Origin: Ndongobacter massiliensis
Lineage (GTDB): Bacteria; Bacillota; Clostridia; Tissierellales; Peptoniphilaceae
DNA length: 64,000 bases
Assembly: GCF_900120375.1 (NCBI RefSeq)
Contig: NZ_LT635480.1
Coordinates: 124,001-188,000 of the forward strand
Direction: 5' to 3'
Of the stretch, positions 35,750 to 44,232 are shown piece by piece (the stretch's first letter is position 1; the number at the start of each line of letters is the position of its first letter). Position numbers and translations under genes: made by a program. The notes below the pieces were generated by a model. The model ran no database searches. It saw nothing but the letters and a program-made list of their open reading frames with translations, and was not told the origin of the DNA.

Positions 35750-36322
35750 ATGGACAGAAAGAAGTTGAGCGAATTCGGAATCACAGAAGAGGCAGCAGAG
35801 AAAGTTATGGCAGAGTACGGAAAGGACGTGCAAGGACTCAAAGCACAAGTACAAACCATGACAGCGGAAAATGAAAACCTGAAAGCGCAGATTAAAGAGC
35901 GGGACAAGGACTTATCCGACCTAAAGGAAAAGGCGGAAGCGGGGAGCAAAGAAGCGTTAGCGAGTTTGCAAGAAAAGTATGACGCGGACGCCAAAAAATG
36001 GGAAGCCGATCTCCAAAAAACGCGAATGCAATCCGCGGTAGATCTGGGACTTACAAAAGCAAAGGCAAGAAACCTTGTCGCAACAAAAGCACTTTTGAAA
36101 ATGGACGACCTGAAACTTTCTGACGATGGAAGTTTGCAGGGCTTTTCTGAACAGCTTCAAAAGATTCAGGAAGAAAATCCGTACCTCTTCGAGGAAACCG
36201 AACCGCAACAAAACAGCGAAGAAAAAAAGCCGCAGTTTTCAAAGGCGGGAAACGCCAGTGTGGGCGAAACTACACATGCCGATAAACTTGCGGAAGCGCT
36301 TGGACTTACAACAAAGGAGTAA
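35750..36322 (+). CDS. Capsid scaffolding protein (GP20 family)
   Basis: A 190-residue protein with a long coiled coil (residues about 25-95, AQVQTMTAENENLKAQIKER and on), the layout of phage scaffold proteins. The motif VDLGLTKAKARNLVATKALL is characteristic of the GP20 family, and a flexible acidic C-terminus follows. It directs assembly of the major capsid protein encoded next and is then removed. TAGGAGGAAGC precedes ATG 35750. Confidence 0.92.
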   Translation: MDRKKLSEFGITEEAAEKVMAEYGKDVQGLKAQVQTMTAENENLKAQIKERDKDLSDLKEKAEAGSKEALASLQEKYDADAKKWEADLQKTRMQSAVDLGLTKAKARNLVATKALLKMDDLKLSDDGSLQGFSEQLQKIQEENPYLFEETEPQQNSEEKKPQFSKAGNASVGETTHADKLAEALGLTTKE

Positions 36323-36325
36323 ATA

Positions 36326-37207
36326 ATGGCAATCAACTATGTAAAAAAAGATGGCGGAATGTACGATCAAAGACTCGTACAAGGACTTGTAACGGGTGAC
36401 TTGGAGACGCGCGGTGTGGACTTTATCATGGGCGCGAAGTCTTTTACGGTAACCAACATTAAGACGAGCGGATACAAGCCGCACGACCGAAACACAAAGG
36501 GCTTCAATCAGGGGAGCGTCGAGAACAAAAAGACCGTTTATACCATGACGCAAGACCGCGATATTGAGTTTTACGTCGATGTTATGGACGTTGACGAGAC
36601 GAACCGCGACTTGGAGGCAGCGCGTATTTCCAACGTATTTATCACGGAAAACGCCGCCCCGGAGATTGACGCTTACCGTTTTCAGGTTATGTCCAAAAAG
36701 GCGGTGGAGGCGAAACAATCCGCCGAAGAGGCACTGACGGCAGAAAACGTCTATAGCAAGCTGAAGGCGGCGATTCTTCCGATTCGGAAATACGGTGCAG
36801 GAAACCTGATTGCATACCTGTCATCGGAAACGATGGACTTGTTGGAGCGTTCTAAAGAATTTACACGTAATATCACGAATCAAAATGTTGGAACAAGCAC
36901 GCTGGATAGCCGCGTAACATCACTGGACGGTGTAATGCTTCGTGAGGTGTGGGACACAGATCGTTTCAATACACAGTTTGACTTTTCAGATGGATTTAAG
37001 GCAACCGGAAAAGGAATTAACTTCCTTGTTGTTGCTCGTCCGTCCATCATTGCGGCGGTAAAACACCAAGCAATTTATCTCTTTGCGCCGGGCGAAGTGG
37101 GGCAGGGCGACGGCTGGATGTATAAAAACCGCCTGTATCACGATCTCTTTGTGTTGGAAGAGCGCAAAGACGGATTGTTCATATCAACGAAAACGGCGGG
37201 GGCGTAA
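36326..37207 (+). CDS. Major capsid protein
   Basis: A 293-residue HK97-fold-type capsid protein, starting AINYVKKDGGMYDQRLVQGL. Conserved stretches such as MTQDRDIEFYVDVMDVDETN and VMLREVWDTDRFNTQFDF place it with the small capsid proteins of A118-like phages, which lack the long HK97 delta domain because scaffold is separate. It follows the scaffold gene by 3 bp. Confidence 0.92.
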   Translation: MAINYVKKDGGMYDQRLVQGLVTGDLETRGVDFIMGAKSFTVTNIKTSGYKPHDRNTKGFNQGSVENKKTVYTMTQDRDIEFYVDVMDVDETNRDLEAARISNVFITENAAPEIDAYRFQVMSKKAVEAKQSAEEALTAENVYSKLKAAILPIRKYGAGNLIAYLSSETMDLLERSKEFTRNITNQNVGTSTLDSRVTSLDGVMLREVWDTDRFNTQFDFSDGFKATGKGINFLVVARPSIIAAVKHQAIYLFAPGEVGQGDGWMYKNRLYHDLFVLEERKDGLFISTKTAGA

Positions 37208-37209
37208 TC

Positions 37210-37485
37210 ATGGCTTACAAAGTCATTTGCGCCTTTCACGATTTACAGGACAAAACGGACAAATTCCCCGGTGGTAGAGAGTATGCCATCGGGGATATTT
37301 TCCCCGCGACAAAACGAGATGTCCCAAAGGAGCGCCTAGAATCGCTTTTAAGCGCCGACAATCTTGCGGGCATTCCGTTAATCGAAGAGTGCAAAGAAAT
37401 GCAATCTGGAAGACGTGAAAAGTCGCAGCGCGAGGAGAAAAAGAATGTGTCCGAGAAAAAGACGGCAAAAGGTGCTGTGAAGTGA
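37210..37485 (+). CDS. Head-region small protein
   Basis: A 91-residue protein: MAYKVICAFHDLQDKTDKFP, an SH3-like start often seen in genes following the capsid gene, then a highly charged Lys/Glu-rich tail (about residues 62-91). It starts 2 bp behind the major capsid gene. Probably a head accessory or joining protein; not firmly assigned. Confidence 0.7.
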   Translation: MAYKVICAFHDLQDKTDKFPGGREYAIGDIFPATKRDVPKERLESLLSADNLAGIPLIEECKEMQSGRREKSQREEKKNVSEKKTAKGAVK

Positions 37486-37490
37486 GGTGA

Positions 37491-37886
37491 ATGATGGAGG
37501 CGCTTGTCACAAAAGCGGATTATGAAGAATATGGCGCTATGCCAATTGAAGATGACGCACTTTGCGAGCGCCTACTCAAGCGCGCAACGCGTGATATTGT
37601 CCTTTTAGTCGGCGGAGAGTTGGATTTTGAACGCTTGTCCGAAAAGAACCAACAGCGCGTGAAAGCGGCGATTTGCGCACAAACTGAATTCCTTTTAGAA
37701 AACGGAGAAACCGCATCCAGTAATCCCGGGGGCGGCGGTTCGTTTTCAATTGGCAGCTACTCGGAAAGTGATTCCGGGCGGTATGGGAGCGCAAGCGCAG
37801 CACAAAAGAGCCGCTACGCGGACACGGTGAGGCAGCACCTGTATCTTACGGGGCTTCTTTTCGCGGGAGGACTTTATGAGAGTTAG
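37491..37886 (+). CDS. Head-tail connector protein (adaptor, gp6-like)
   Basis: A 131-residue, mainly helical protein beginning with VTKADYEEYGAMPIEDDALC and CERLLKRATRDIVLLVGGEL, like the HK97 gp6/SPP1 gp15 adaptors that extend the portal. A glycine/serine-rich loop (SNPGGGGSFSIGSYSE) and a C-terminal helix follow. ATG 37491 and 37494 are both possible. Confidence 0.85.
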   Translation: MMEALVTKADYEEYGAMPIEDDALCERLLKRATRDIVLLVGGELDFERLSEKNQQRVKAAICAQTEFLLENGETASSNPGGGGSFSIGSYSESDSGRYGSASAAQKSRYADTVRQHLYLTGLLFAGGLYES

Positions 37887-38208
37887 ACCGATTCGCAGAA
37901 GCCTTCTTATCCATGAGGTGCAATATATTCCGCCGAAAGACGGAAGCACGTGGGAAAGCAAAGATACCGAAGAGGGCGGGAAGCAAGTACAACGCGTTCG
38001 GCTGGAACCGTCGGAAAACTTCACGCATGGCGCGCAGGAAAAAGAACAGGCGTCCATACGCTTATTTTGGGACGCTGTACACTCTACTCCGTGCGAATGG
38101 AAGGTGGGCGGGCGCGTCGTCTGGAACGGCGTTTCCCATGCAATTACGAGCGTACAAACCTACTACGACCACGCAAAAGTGCACCATGTGGAGGTGATGT
38201 TGCTGTGA
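37876..38208 (+). CDS. Head closure / minor capsid protein
   Basis: A 110-residue beta-rich protein (RRSLLIHEVQYIPPKDGSTW, then ASIRLFWDAVHSTP, GGRVVWNGVSHAITSVQTYY) of the phage minor capsid protein family that closes the portal channel. It overlaps the connector gene by 11 bp and the next gene by 4. Confidence 0.85.
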   Translation: MRVRPIRRSLLIHEVQYIPPKDGSTWESKDTEEGGKQVQRVRLEPSENFTHGAQEKEQASIRLFWDAVHSTPCEWKVGGRVVWNGVSHAITSVQTYYDHAKVHHVEVMLL

Positions 38209-38552
38209 GTCTCAAAATGGAGATGGATATTGACCTTTCCGACGTAACGCGTCAACTGAAAAATGGATGTACACAGATTCTCCCGGTGACGTCGCAACAG
38301 GTAGCAAAAGACAGCAACTATTTCATTCCAAAGGACACAGGGGCGCTGGAATCGTCTGTTTTTAGCGCGTCGAACTGGAAAAACGGAGAAGTTATCTGGT
38401 CTACGCCGTATGCGAGGCGCCTTTACTGGAACCCGCAGTACAATTTTTCGACGGACGTCAACCCGAACGCCCGCGGGCTATGGTTTGAAGCGGCAAAAGC
38501 GCGGTTTTTATCCGACTGGGAAAATGTCGCGAAAGGGGTGTTTGGATTATGA
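38205..38552 (+). CDS. Minor capsid / tail completion protein (gp10-like)
   Basis: A 115-residue protein starting at GTG 38205, which overlaps the previous stop (GTGA) and is preceded by GGAGGTGATG. KDSNYFIPKDTGALESSVFS, then STPYARRLYWNPQYNFS and the C-terminal ARGLWFEAAKARFLSDWENV are the signature of phage minor capsid proteins that join head and tail. Confidence 0.88.
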   Translation: MSLKMEMDIDLSDVTRQLKNGCTQILPVTSQQVAKDSNYFIPKDTGALESSVFSASNWKNGEVIWSTPYARRLYWNPQYNFSTDVNPNARGLWFEAAKARFLSDWENVAKGVFGL

Positions 38553-38893
38553 CAATTCTTTCGTACGTTGATGATGTAATCAAGTTTCTATCGGCAAACT
38601 GTACGCTTTTTTCGCCAATTGTTGTTGGACACTTACGCGCCGAGCGAAGAAGTATCGCGCTTCGGATTATGCCGAGTAACGGGCGCGAGCACTACGCCGG
38701 AGAACGCGAACGTCCGATTTCATTTCAGATTCTGACAAAGTCGCCCGATCAACAGGAGGCTTTGCAGGCGCTGGAAGAGATTTGTGAAGCGCTTTTGAAT
38801 CGCGATATTCGCGTGTACAGCGAACCGAGTTATTTGCAAGAAGATGAGCAGAGCTACATTTATACAGCAGCCTTTGAGGGGCGGCTATTTTAG
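38549..38893 (+). CDS. Tail terminator / minor capsid protein
   Basis: A 114-residue protein, TILSYVDDVIKFLSANCTLF at the start, with ALRIMPSNGREHYAGERERP and a C-terminal strand region SYIYTAAFEGRLF. Position between the completion protein and the major tail protein, size and the YAGERERPISFQIL pattern fit tail terminator proteins that cap the tail tube. Confidence 0.82.
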   Translation: MTILSYVDDVIKFLSANCTLFSPIVVGHLRAERRSIALRIMPSNGREHYAGERERPISFQILTKSPDQQEALQALEEICEALLNRDIRVYSEPSYLQEDEQSYIYTAAFEGRLF

Positions 38894-38905
38894 GAGGTAG
38901 GTACA

Positions 38906-39343
38906 ATGGCACGGACAAAAAACGCAAAAACAAAATACGAAGTGAAGCTGAAAGAGGGCGCGGGCGACTACGTCCGTTTGGGGAAATTTATTTCCACCAT
39001 CACCAATAACAGCGAGGATGAAATCGAGGAAACCGCCTATTACGACGGAGACGGAACAGTCACAAGCACCGTAAAAGGAACGAAAGAGTCTTTTGAGTTT
39101 TCCGGCGTTTATGATCCGGAAGATCCCGGGCAGAAACTTATTGACGGTTTGAAAGACAAGGACGGAGACGGGCGCGTTATCCTGTTGAAAGTGACTGATC
39201 CGGAGGGGAACATCGAAGATGGACCAGCGACTGTCACAAATATTGTGACGCGCGGCGGGGAAGCAAGTGATTATGCGCCTTTTACCTGCACGATCACAAG
39301 AAACGAAAAGCCGAAGCGCTCAAAAGCGACTCCGGGAGCGTAA
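38906..39343 (+). CDS. Major tail tube protein
   Basis: A 145-residue beta-sandwich protein: YVRLGKFISTITNNSEDEIE, then ETAYYDGDGTVTSTVKGTKE and SFEFSGVYDPEDPGQKLIDG. This is the tube protein of the TP901-1/A118 kind that stacks in rings around the tape measure. TAGGAGGTAGGT gives a very strong ribosome binding site, as expected for an abundant protein. A terminator follows directly. Confidence 0.9.
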   Translation: MARTKNAKTKYEVKLKEGAGDYVRLGKFISTITNNSEDEIEETAYYDGDGTVTSTVKGTKESFEFSGVYDPEDPGQKLIDGLKDKDGDGRVILLKVTDPEGNIEDGPATVTNIVTRGGEASDYAPFTCTITRNEKPKRSKATPGA

Positions 39344-39347
39344 GAAG

Positions 39348-39371
39348 AGGGGGCTATAACGCCCCTTTTTC
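39348..39371 (+). terminator. intrinsic terminator after the major tail gene
   Basis: GGGGGC (39349-39354) with GCCCCT (39361-39366), loop TATAAC, then TTTTTC. Placed here it would make head and tube transcripts more abundant than those of the tape measure and baseplate. Confidence 0.8.
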
Positions 39372-39395
39372 TTTTCCAAAAATAAGGAGGAAGTC

Positions 39396-39755
39396 ATGAA
39401 AAAAATTCGCTTGCAGTCCAATGTTATCGAGATCCCGCTCGCCGATGAAAAAGATGAAGTTGTTTATACATTTCGCTTTGACAAAAGGGACGAAAACGTG
39501 AAGCGCTTCGACAAGGCACTTTCCGAAATGGGCGACCTAGAAGAAAAAATGAAGGGCGCTGGAGACTATGAATCGGCGCGGTCGTTTACCAAGAAAAACA
39601 TTGATTTTGTGTTTGGAGAGGGCACCTTTGACGCGCTTTACAAGATAAACCCATCACTTTCCATCGTTTCCGCCTACTTTCTTATGGCGTGTCAATACAT
39701 TCGCGACGAACTGGACGTGACAAGAGAAGAAACGCTAGCAAAATATATCGGATAG
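39396..39755 (+). CDS. Tail assembly chaperone
   Basis: A 119-residue protein, KKIRLQSNVIEIPLADEKDE at the start, then a helical part with SFTKKNIDFVFGEGTFDALY. Position between tube protein and tape measure and size match the first tail chaperone (gpG analogue). The next gene lies in the frame that a -1 shift would enter, but no convincing slippery heptamer is seen near the stop, and the second gene has its own ribosome binding site. Confidence 0.82.
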   Translation: MKKIRLQSNVIEIPLADEKDEVVYTFRFDKRDENVKRFDKALSEMGDLEEKMKGAGDYESARSFTKKNIDFVFGEGTFDALYKINPSLSIVSAYFLMACQYIRDELDVTREETLAKYIG

Positions 39756-39763
39756 GAAAATTT

Positions 39764-40327
39764 ATGCTGAGTCTGCACAAAAAAGAAGAGACGAAAATTG
39801 ATATCGACGGCGTGATTTTCACGATCAACTCGAGCTTTGATGTAATTCTTCGTCTCATTGATCTTTTGCAAGACGATCGTTTTTCGCCCAGTGAGCGCGT
39901 TGTGATAGGTCTGAAAATGCTTATTTCTGACACGCTTTCTGGATACTCCATTCAAGACAGGAACGAGATTTTGAAGTCCATTTTGTCGGAGTATGTTCGG
40001 GTGGAAGAAGATGTTGCGCTGGATATTTTGGGGAACCCCATGCCGAAAGAGAAAGAGGAGCTGTTTTTTTCTTTCGAGCAGGACGCGGAGTTGATCTATG
40101 CGGCTTTTATGCAGACCTACGGAATTGATCTCATTGAAATGCAAGGAAAACTACCATGGACGCGTTTTCAGGCGCTCTTGAACGGGCTTCCGGAGAATAC
40201 GCGGTTTTCGCAAGTGGTGGCAATTCGCAAGTGGAAACCCGGAGACGATAAGAAATCCAAGGCGCAAGCTATGCAGGAATTGAAAGAAGTTTATCGGATT
40301 CGGGCAGAGGGAGAAGAAGATGGCTGA
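39764..40327 (+). CDS. Gp15-family tail assembly protein
   Basis: A 187-residue protein of the bacteriophage Gp15 family: IDIDGVIFTINSSFDVILRL, then KPGDDKKSKAQAMQELKEVY at the end. It is the second tail assembly chaperone. ATG 39764 has AGGAAAA upstream and lies 8 bp behind the first chaperone. It overlaps the tape measure gene by 8 bp. Confidence 0.85.
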   Translation: MLSLHKKEETKIDIDGVIFTINSSFDVILRLIDLLQDDRFSPSERVVIGLKMLISDTLSGYSIQDRNEILKSILSEYVRVEEDVALDILGNPMPKEKEELFFSFEQDAELIYAAFMQTYGIDLIEMQGKLPWTRFQALLNGLPENTRFSQVVAIRKWKPGDDKKSKAQAMQELKEVYRIRAEGEEDG

Positions 40328-43300
40328 TGGACAAGTTGTCATTCGTGTCATTGCAGATGATACGCAAGCAAAAAAATTATTAGGCACGCTCGAACAACTG
40401 AATAAAACGGGGTCAAGTCGTCTTCCGGAACAGCCGGATACCTTCAAAAAGCCGACCGAGGGTGCGAAGAAATTTTCCGTTGGCATGCTTGCCGCACAGG
40501 CGGCGATGAAAGGCGTGCAGATGGTATCCGACGCGCTGGGAGCGGCAATTGGGCGATTTGATACGATGAACAAGTATCCGAAAGTCATGGAAAAAATGGG
40601 CTTTTCGGCGGGGCAATCCAGCCGCTCCATTCGCCAACTTTCAAAAGGAATTGAGGGCTTGCCGACGCGGCTGGATGAGGTGGTGTCTACCGCGCAGGGG
40701 CTAGCCTCGATGACTGGCGACATTAACAAGGCGACAAAAACGACGTTAGCGCTGAACAACGCCTTTTTGGCAAGCGGCGCTTCTTCCGAAGACGCCAGTC
40801 GTGGATTGATTCAATATACACAAATGCTTGCAAAAGGGCAGCCTGATATGCAGTCGTGGCGGACATTGCAGGAAACCATGCCGTATGCGCTTCAAAAAAC
40901 GGCAGAATCTTTCGGGTTTGCCGGAACGTCCGCACAGATAGAATTTTACGGCGCACTTAAGAACGGCAAAATTACTTTTGATCAATTTAACGATCGCCTA
41001 GGCGAACTCAACGACGGTGTGGGCGGATTTGCAGAAATGGCGCTAGAGGGTTCGGCTGGTATTCAAACGTCTTTCCAAAACATCAAAACAGCGGTTATAA
41101 ACGGAACGACGATGATTTTAACCGCGCTGGACAATGTGTCAAAGGCGATAACCGGGAAAAGTATCGCGCAAAACTTAGACCTTTTGAAAGTGGTAATAAA
41201 AAGGACTTTTTCGGATATTGCAAAAACGATTGAATCGTTGACGCCTGTATTGAAAGTTGTTTTTGGTGCATTTATGGGGCTTGTTGGAGTCTTGCATACT
41301 TTGGAGCCTGTATTATGGGGGTTGGTGACGGCATGGCTTGCCTTCAAGGTCATCACAACCGTTTCCGGGTGGATTAGTACAGCGATTGCGATTTGGAAGA
41401 GTTTTCAGGCGGTAGCGGCTGGGAACGCGACTCTTCTTTCCGCAACTCCGGGGCTTTTAACGCAGGTAGGCGTTGCGATGGCTGGCGCGACAACCTTCAC
41501 AGGCGCACTTACGGCTGGACTGGGCGCGCTAAAGGTTGGCATTAGCGCGTTACTCGGTCCGATCGGGCTTGTTGCCTTGGCAATTGGCGGTCTTGTTGCA
41601 ATCGGGAAAGGATTTTGGGATTGGCTACACCGTGTTTCTCCGGAAATCGAGGAACTGGGCAATGCGATGTCGGACGCGTCCAAAGATTCACAACAGCTTG
41701 CTGATGATATTGATTCGGCGGTGGACGCATGGTCGCACAGTAAAGAGAAGATCGAAGCAAATGCGAAGACAACAAAACAGCTTGCGCAAGAAACGCAGAA
41801 CTTGGCGCGACAAGAAAAGCTGACGAACGCTGAAAAGAAACTTCTAAAAGAGAATTTGGAAGAACTGAACAAGACGATTCCCGGTCTGAATGCAGTTTAT
41901 GACGATCAAGCGCATTCGCTGAACCTGACGAACGAACAGATCGAAAAATATATCGACCTAAACACCGCGGATGAAGGCATTGCCGACTCGAAGAAAAAAA
42001 TTGCAGAGATCGATGAACAACTTGCGGACTTAGCAATCCAGAGAAAGACGAACACCGAAGAACTCACGGCAGCGCAAGAAAAACTCAGTGATTCTCGGCA
42101 CTTGAGCATGGGTGATATAGACTTACTCAATGAAAGAATTGAAGAGCTCACTGAGAAAAATGGTTTGTTGGCGGAAAGCGAGACGCAGGCGGCTGAGCAG
42201 AAGCGGATTGCAGAGCAAGAGAAAATTGACGCGGCAAACGCCTATGCAGAAGCGGAAGAGTCCGTCAAAGATCGCGTAATTACCTCACGCGCAGAGCTTA
42301 CCGAAAACCAACAGCAGGTCTTCGACCGAATGAAAGATATGTACAAATCCTTCGAAGAGACGACAACCGATATGTTCGGGCGGATTGAAGAAAAAAGCGC
42401 GATTTCTGTGAGTGAAATGATCGAAAATTTACGTGCAAATCAGGAAGCGGTCGCAAACTGGTCGGAAAACTTGGCGATTTTAGCCGATCGCGGCGTCAAT
42501 CAAGGTATTTTGGAACAACTGCGAAATATGGGACCGGAGGGTGCTGCCTATGTACGCGAGCTTGTGAACGCGTCGGATGAAGAGTTAGAAGAACTCAATA
42601 CAGAATTTCAAAAAGGCGGCGAAACGGCACGTGTATCGCTGGAAAATGAAGTACGAAGCGCGGGTGGAACGGTGCCGGATGAAGTGACAAATATGGTTGC
42701 ACAAACCGGAAGCACCTTAGCGTCCGAAATTGCCGCGGCGAACTTTGCGGGAGCCGGACAAAACATCGCACAAGGCACCGCAGACGGAATCAAGCAAGGT
42801 ACGGGTAAAGCAACGGGCGCGACAAAGGATATGGCGGATAAGATTCAAAGCTCGTTCCGTGGGAGTCTTGATATCCATTCGCCGTCGGGGAAATTTAAGT
42901 TATTCGGTCAAGACACCATGGAAGGGCTTACGATCGGCATTAAGGGCGCGGCGCCCAAAGCGGTTGCAGCGACAAAATCGGTTGCTACATCTGTTATTTC
43001 CGGCTTTCGATCTTGTATATCGGCGGCGGCTTCCGCCGGGCGCGACACCGGAAACGGCTTTTACAACGGGCTTGCAGCAACGAGATGGTCGATCTACTCG
43101 TTAGCGCAAGGAATTGCGGACAATGTGGCGTCAACGATTCGCAGGGCGCTGCAAATTCACTCCCCGTCGCGTGTAACGAAACTTTTGGGGCGCTATACCG
43201 GGGAGGGATTCGCCGAGGGCTTAGAGGGCGAAATTCGTTCCGTTGGAGCATTGAGCGAAAAATTGGCGGATGCCGCTCTCCCACGCGTTGACCTTTCCGG

Positions 43301-43490
43301 CGCGTTTTCCTTTGCAAAACCGGGGGCGGCTGCAAGCACGACAAACAGCACAACAAATCACAACGAGCGGACAAAGAATGTTTTTTATGTCGAAAAAATC
43401 ATCTGGAACGGCAAGGAAGACATTCGCCGCACGATGGACGAGATGGGCTGGATTGTTGGGCAGGAGAATTGGAGATTGCAAAATGCATGA
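40320..43490 (+). CDS. Tail tape measure protein
   Basis: A 1056-residue protein that sets tail length. N-terminal residues (about 50-260) hold the tape measure domain RFDTMNKYPKVMEKMGFSAG, then FLASGASSEDASRGLIQYTQ. Hydrophobic helices lie at about 300-460 (VVFGAFMGLVGVLHTLEPVL and on), a long coiled coil at about 460-650. Near the end two short repeats share the pattern RGSLDIHSPSGKFKLFGQDT and RRALQIHSPSRVTKLLGRYT, each with a DIHSPS/QIHSPS box, typical of this group. Confidence 0.95.
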   Translation: MADGQVVIRVIADDTQAKKLLGTLEQLNKTGSSRLPEQPDTFKKPTEGAKKFSVGMLAAQAAMKGVQMVSDALGAAIGRFDTMNKYPKVMEKMGFSAGQSSRSIRQLSKGIEGLPTRLDEVVSTAQGLASMTGDINKATKTTLALNNAFLASGASSEDASRGLIQYTQMLAKGQPDMQSWRTLQETMPYALQKTAESFGFAGTSAQIEFYGALKNGKITFDQFNDRLGELNDGVGGFAEMALEGSAGIQTSFQNIKTAVINGTTMILTALDNVSKAITGKSIAQNLDLLKVVIKRTFSDIAKTIESLTPVLKVVFGAFMGLVGVLHTLEPVLWGLVTAWLAFKVITTVSGWISTAIAIWKSFQAVAAGNATLLSATPGLLTQVGVAMAGATTFTGALTAGLGALKVGISALLGPIGLVALAIGGLVAIGKGFWDWLHRVSPEIEELGNAMSDASKDSQQLADDIDSAVDAWSHSKEKIEANAKTTKQLAQETQNLARQEKLTNAEKKLLKENLEELNKTIPGLNAVYDDQAHSLNLTNEQIEKYIDLNTADEGIADSKKKIAEIDEQLADLAIQRKTNTEELTAAQEKLSDSRHLSMGDIDLLNERIEELTEKNGLLAESETQAAEQKRIAEQEKIDAANAYAEAEESVKDRVITSRAELTENQQQVFDRMKDMYKSFEETTTDMFGRIEEKSAISVSEMIENLRANQEAVANWSENLAILADRGVNQGILEQLRNMGPEGAAYVRELVNASDEELEELNTEFQKGGETARVSLENEVRSAGGTVPDEVTNMVAQTGSTLASEIAAANFAGAGQNIAQGTADGIKQGTGKATGATKDMADKIQSSFRGSLDIHSPSGKFKLFGQDTMEGLTIGIKGAAPKAVAATKSVATSVISGFRSCISAAASAGRDTGNGFYNGLAATRWSIYSLAQGIADNVASTIRRALQIHSPSRVTKLLGRYTGEGFAEGLEGEIRSVGALSEKLADAALPRVDLSGAFSFAKPGAAASTTNSTTNHNERTKNVFYVEKIIWNGKEDIRRTMDEMGWIVGQENWRLQNA

Positions 43491-44232
43491 AGCGTACATT
43501 GAGATTGACGGAAAAAAAAGTACCGATTTTGGCATTCATCTTTACAACGAGTTGTCCTTTCAATTCGGCGGATGGGACGCAGAAGAGGTCGAGGTTCCCG
43601 GTAGAGATGGGGCGCTTTTCTTGAATAAAAAGCGCCTGCTTCCTGTTCACAAGTCCATAAAATTTGATGTGACGGTTCCGGGAAGTGCGCATGGTGGAGA
43701 TGGAAGCGTCTTGCACGAACGCGCGATTGCAATTGCCCAGTGGCTTCCGATTGGACGCTGGGCAGATTTTCGCTATTCCATGTACCCTGGCTATGTGTGG
43801 CGCGCCCTTGTTTTAGATCCATATGAAATTGAGGATACGGTGCGAAAGATGGGGCGCGGAGTCGTCGAATTTATCTTTCATCCCGTTATGTACAAAGATG
43901 GACAGGAAAAAATCGCTATTACAAGTGGCACAGTTTTGAAAAACGTCGGCGGGCGGGAGGCAAAACCGCTGATTTATATCGAGGCAACCGGGGATGTTGT
44001 CGTGCAAAACAACGGAAAGCCGTGGCTATCTCTAAAAGGTGTTAGCGATCACATCACCATCGACAGCGAGCAAATGCACGTATGGGACGATCTGGGGAGT
44101 GCCTTTGGCAAAATGAGTGCGGAAATCGAGCCGGCATTCCCCGTCCTTTCCATGGGCGAAAACCAACTCACTTTTGGCGAATCCGTTAAAAAACTGGAAA
44201 TTCTTCCGCGTTGGGGGTGGATTGCTACATGA
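43483..44232 (+). CDS. Distal tail protein (Dit)
   Basis: A 249-residue protein starting MHEAYIEIDGKKSTDFGIHL, with VEVPGRDGALFLNKKRLLPV and a C-terminal galectin-like beta region. It is the siphovirus Dit component that forms the hub ring joining the tail tube to the baseplate. ATG 43483 follows GGAGATTGCAA and overlaps the tape measure stop by 8 bp. Confidence 0.9.
   Translation: MHEAYIEIDGKKSTDFGIHLYNELSFQFGGWDAEEVEVPGRDGALFLNKKRLLPVHKSIKFDVTVPGSAHGGDGSVLHERAIAIAQWLPIGRWADFRYSMYPGYVWRALVLDPYEIEDTVRKMGRGVVEFIFHPVMYKDGQEKIAITSGTVLKNVGGREAKPLIYIEATGDVVVQNNGKPWLSLKGVSDHITIDSEQMHVWDDLGSAFGKMSAEIEPAFPVLSMGENQLTFGESVKKLEILPRWGWIAT

Noticed and set aside
39689-39763. Possible -1 programmed frameshift joining the two tail chaperones
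   Set aside because: The frame relation would allow it, but no slippery heptamer is visible near the first stop and the second gene has its own start and ribosome binding site.
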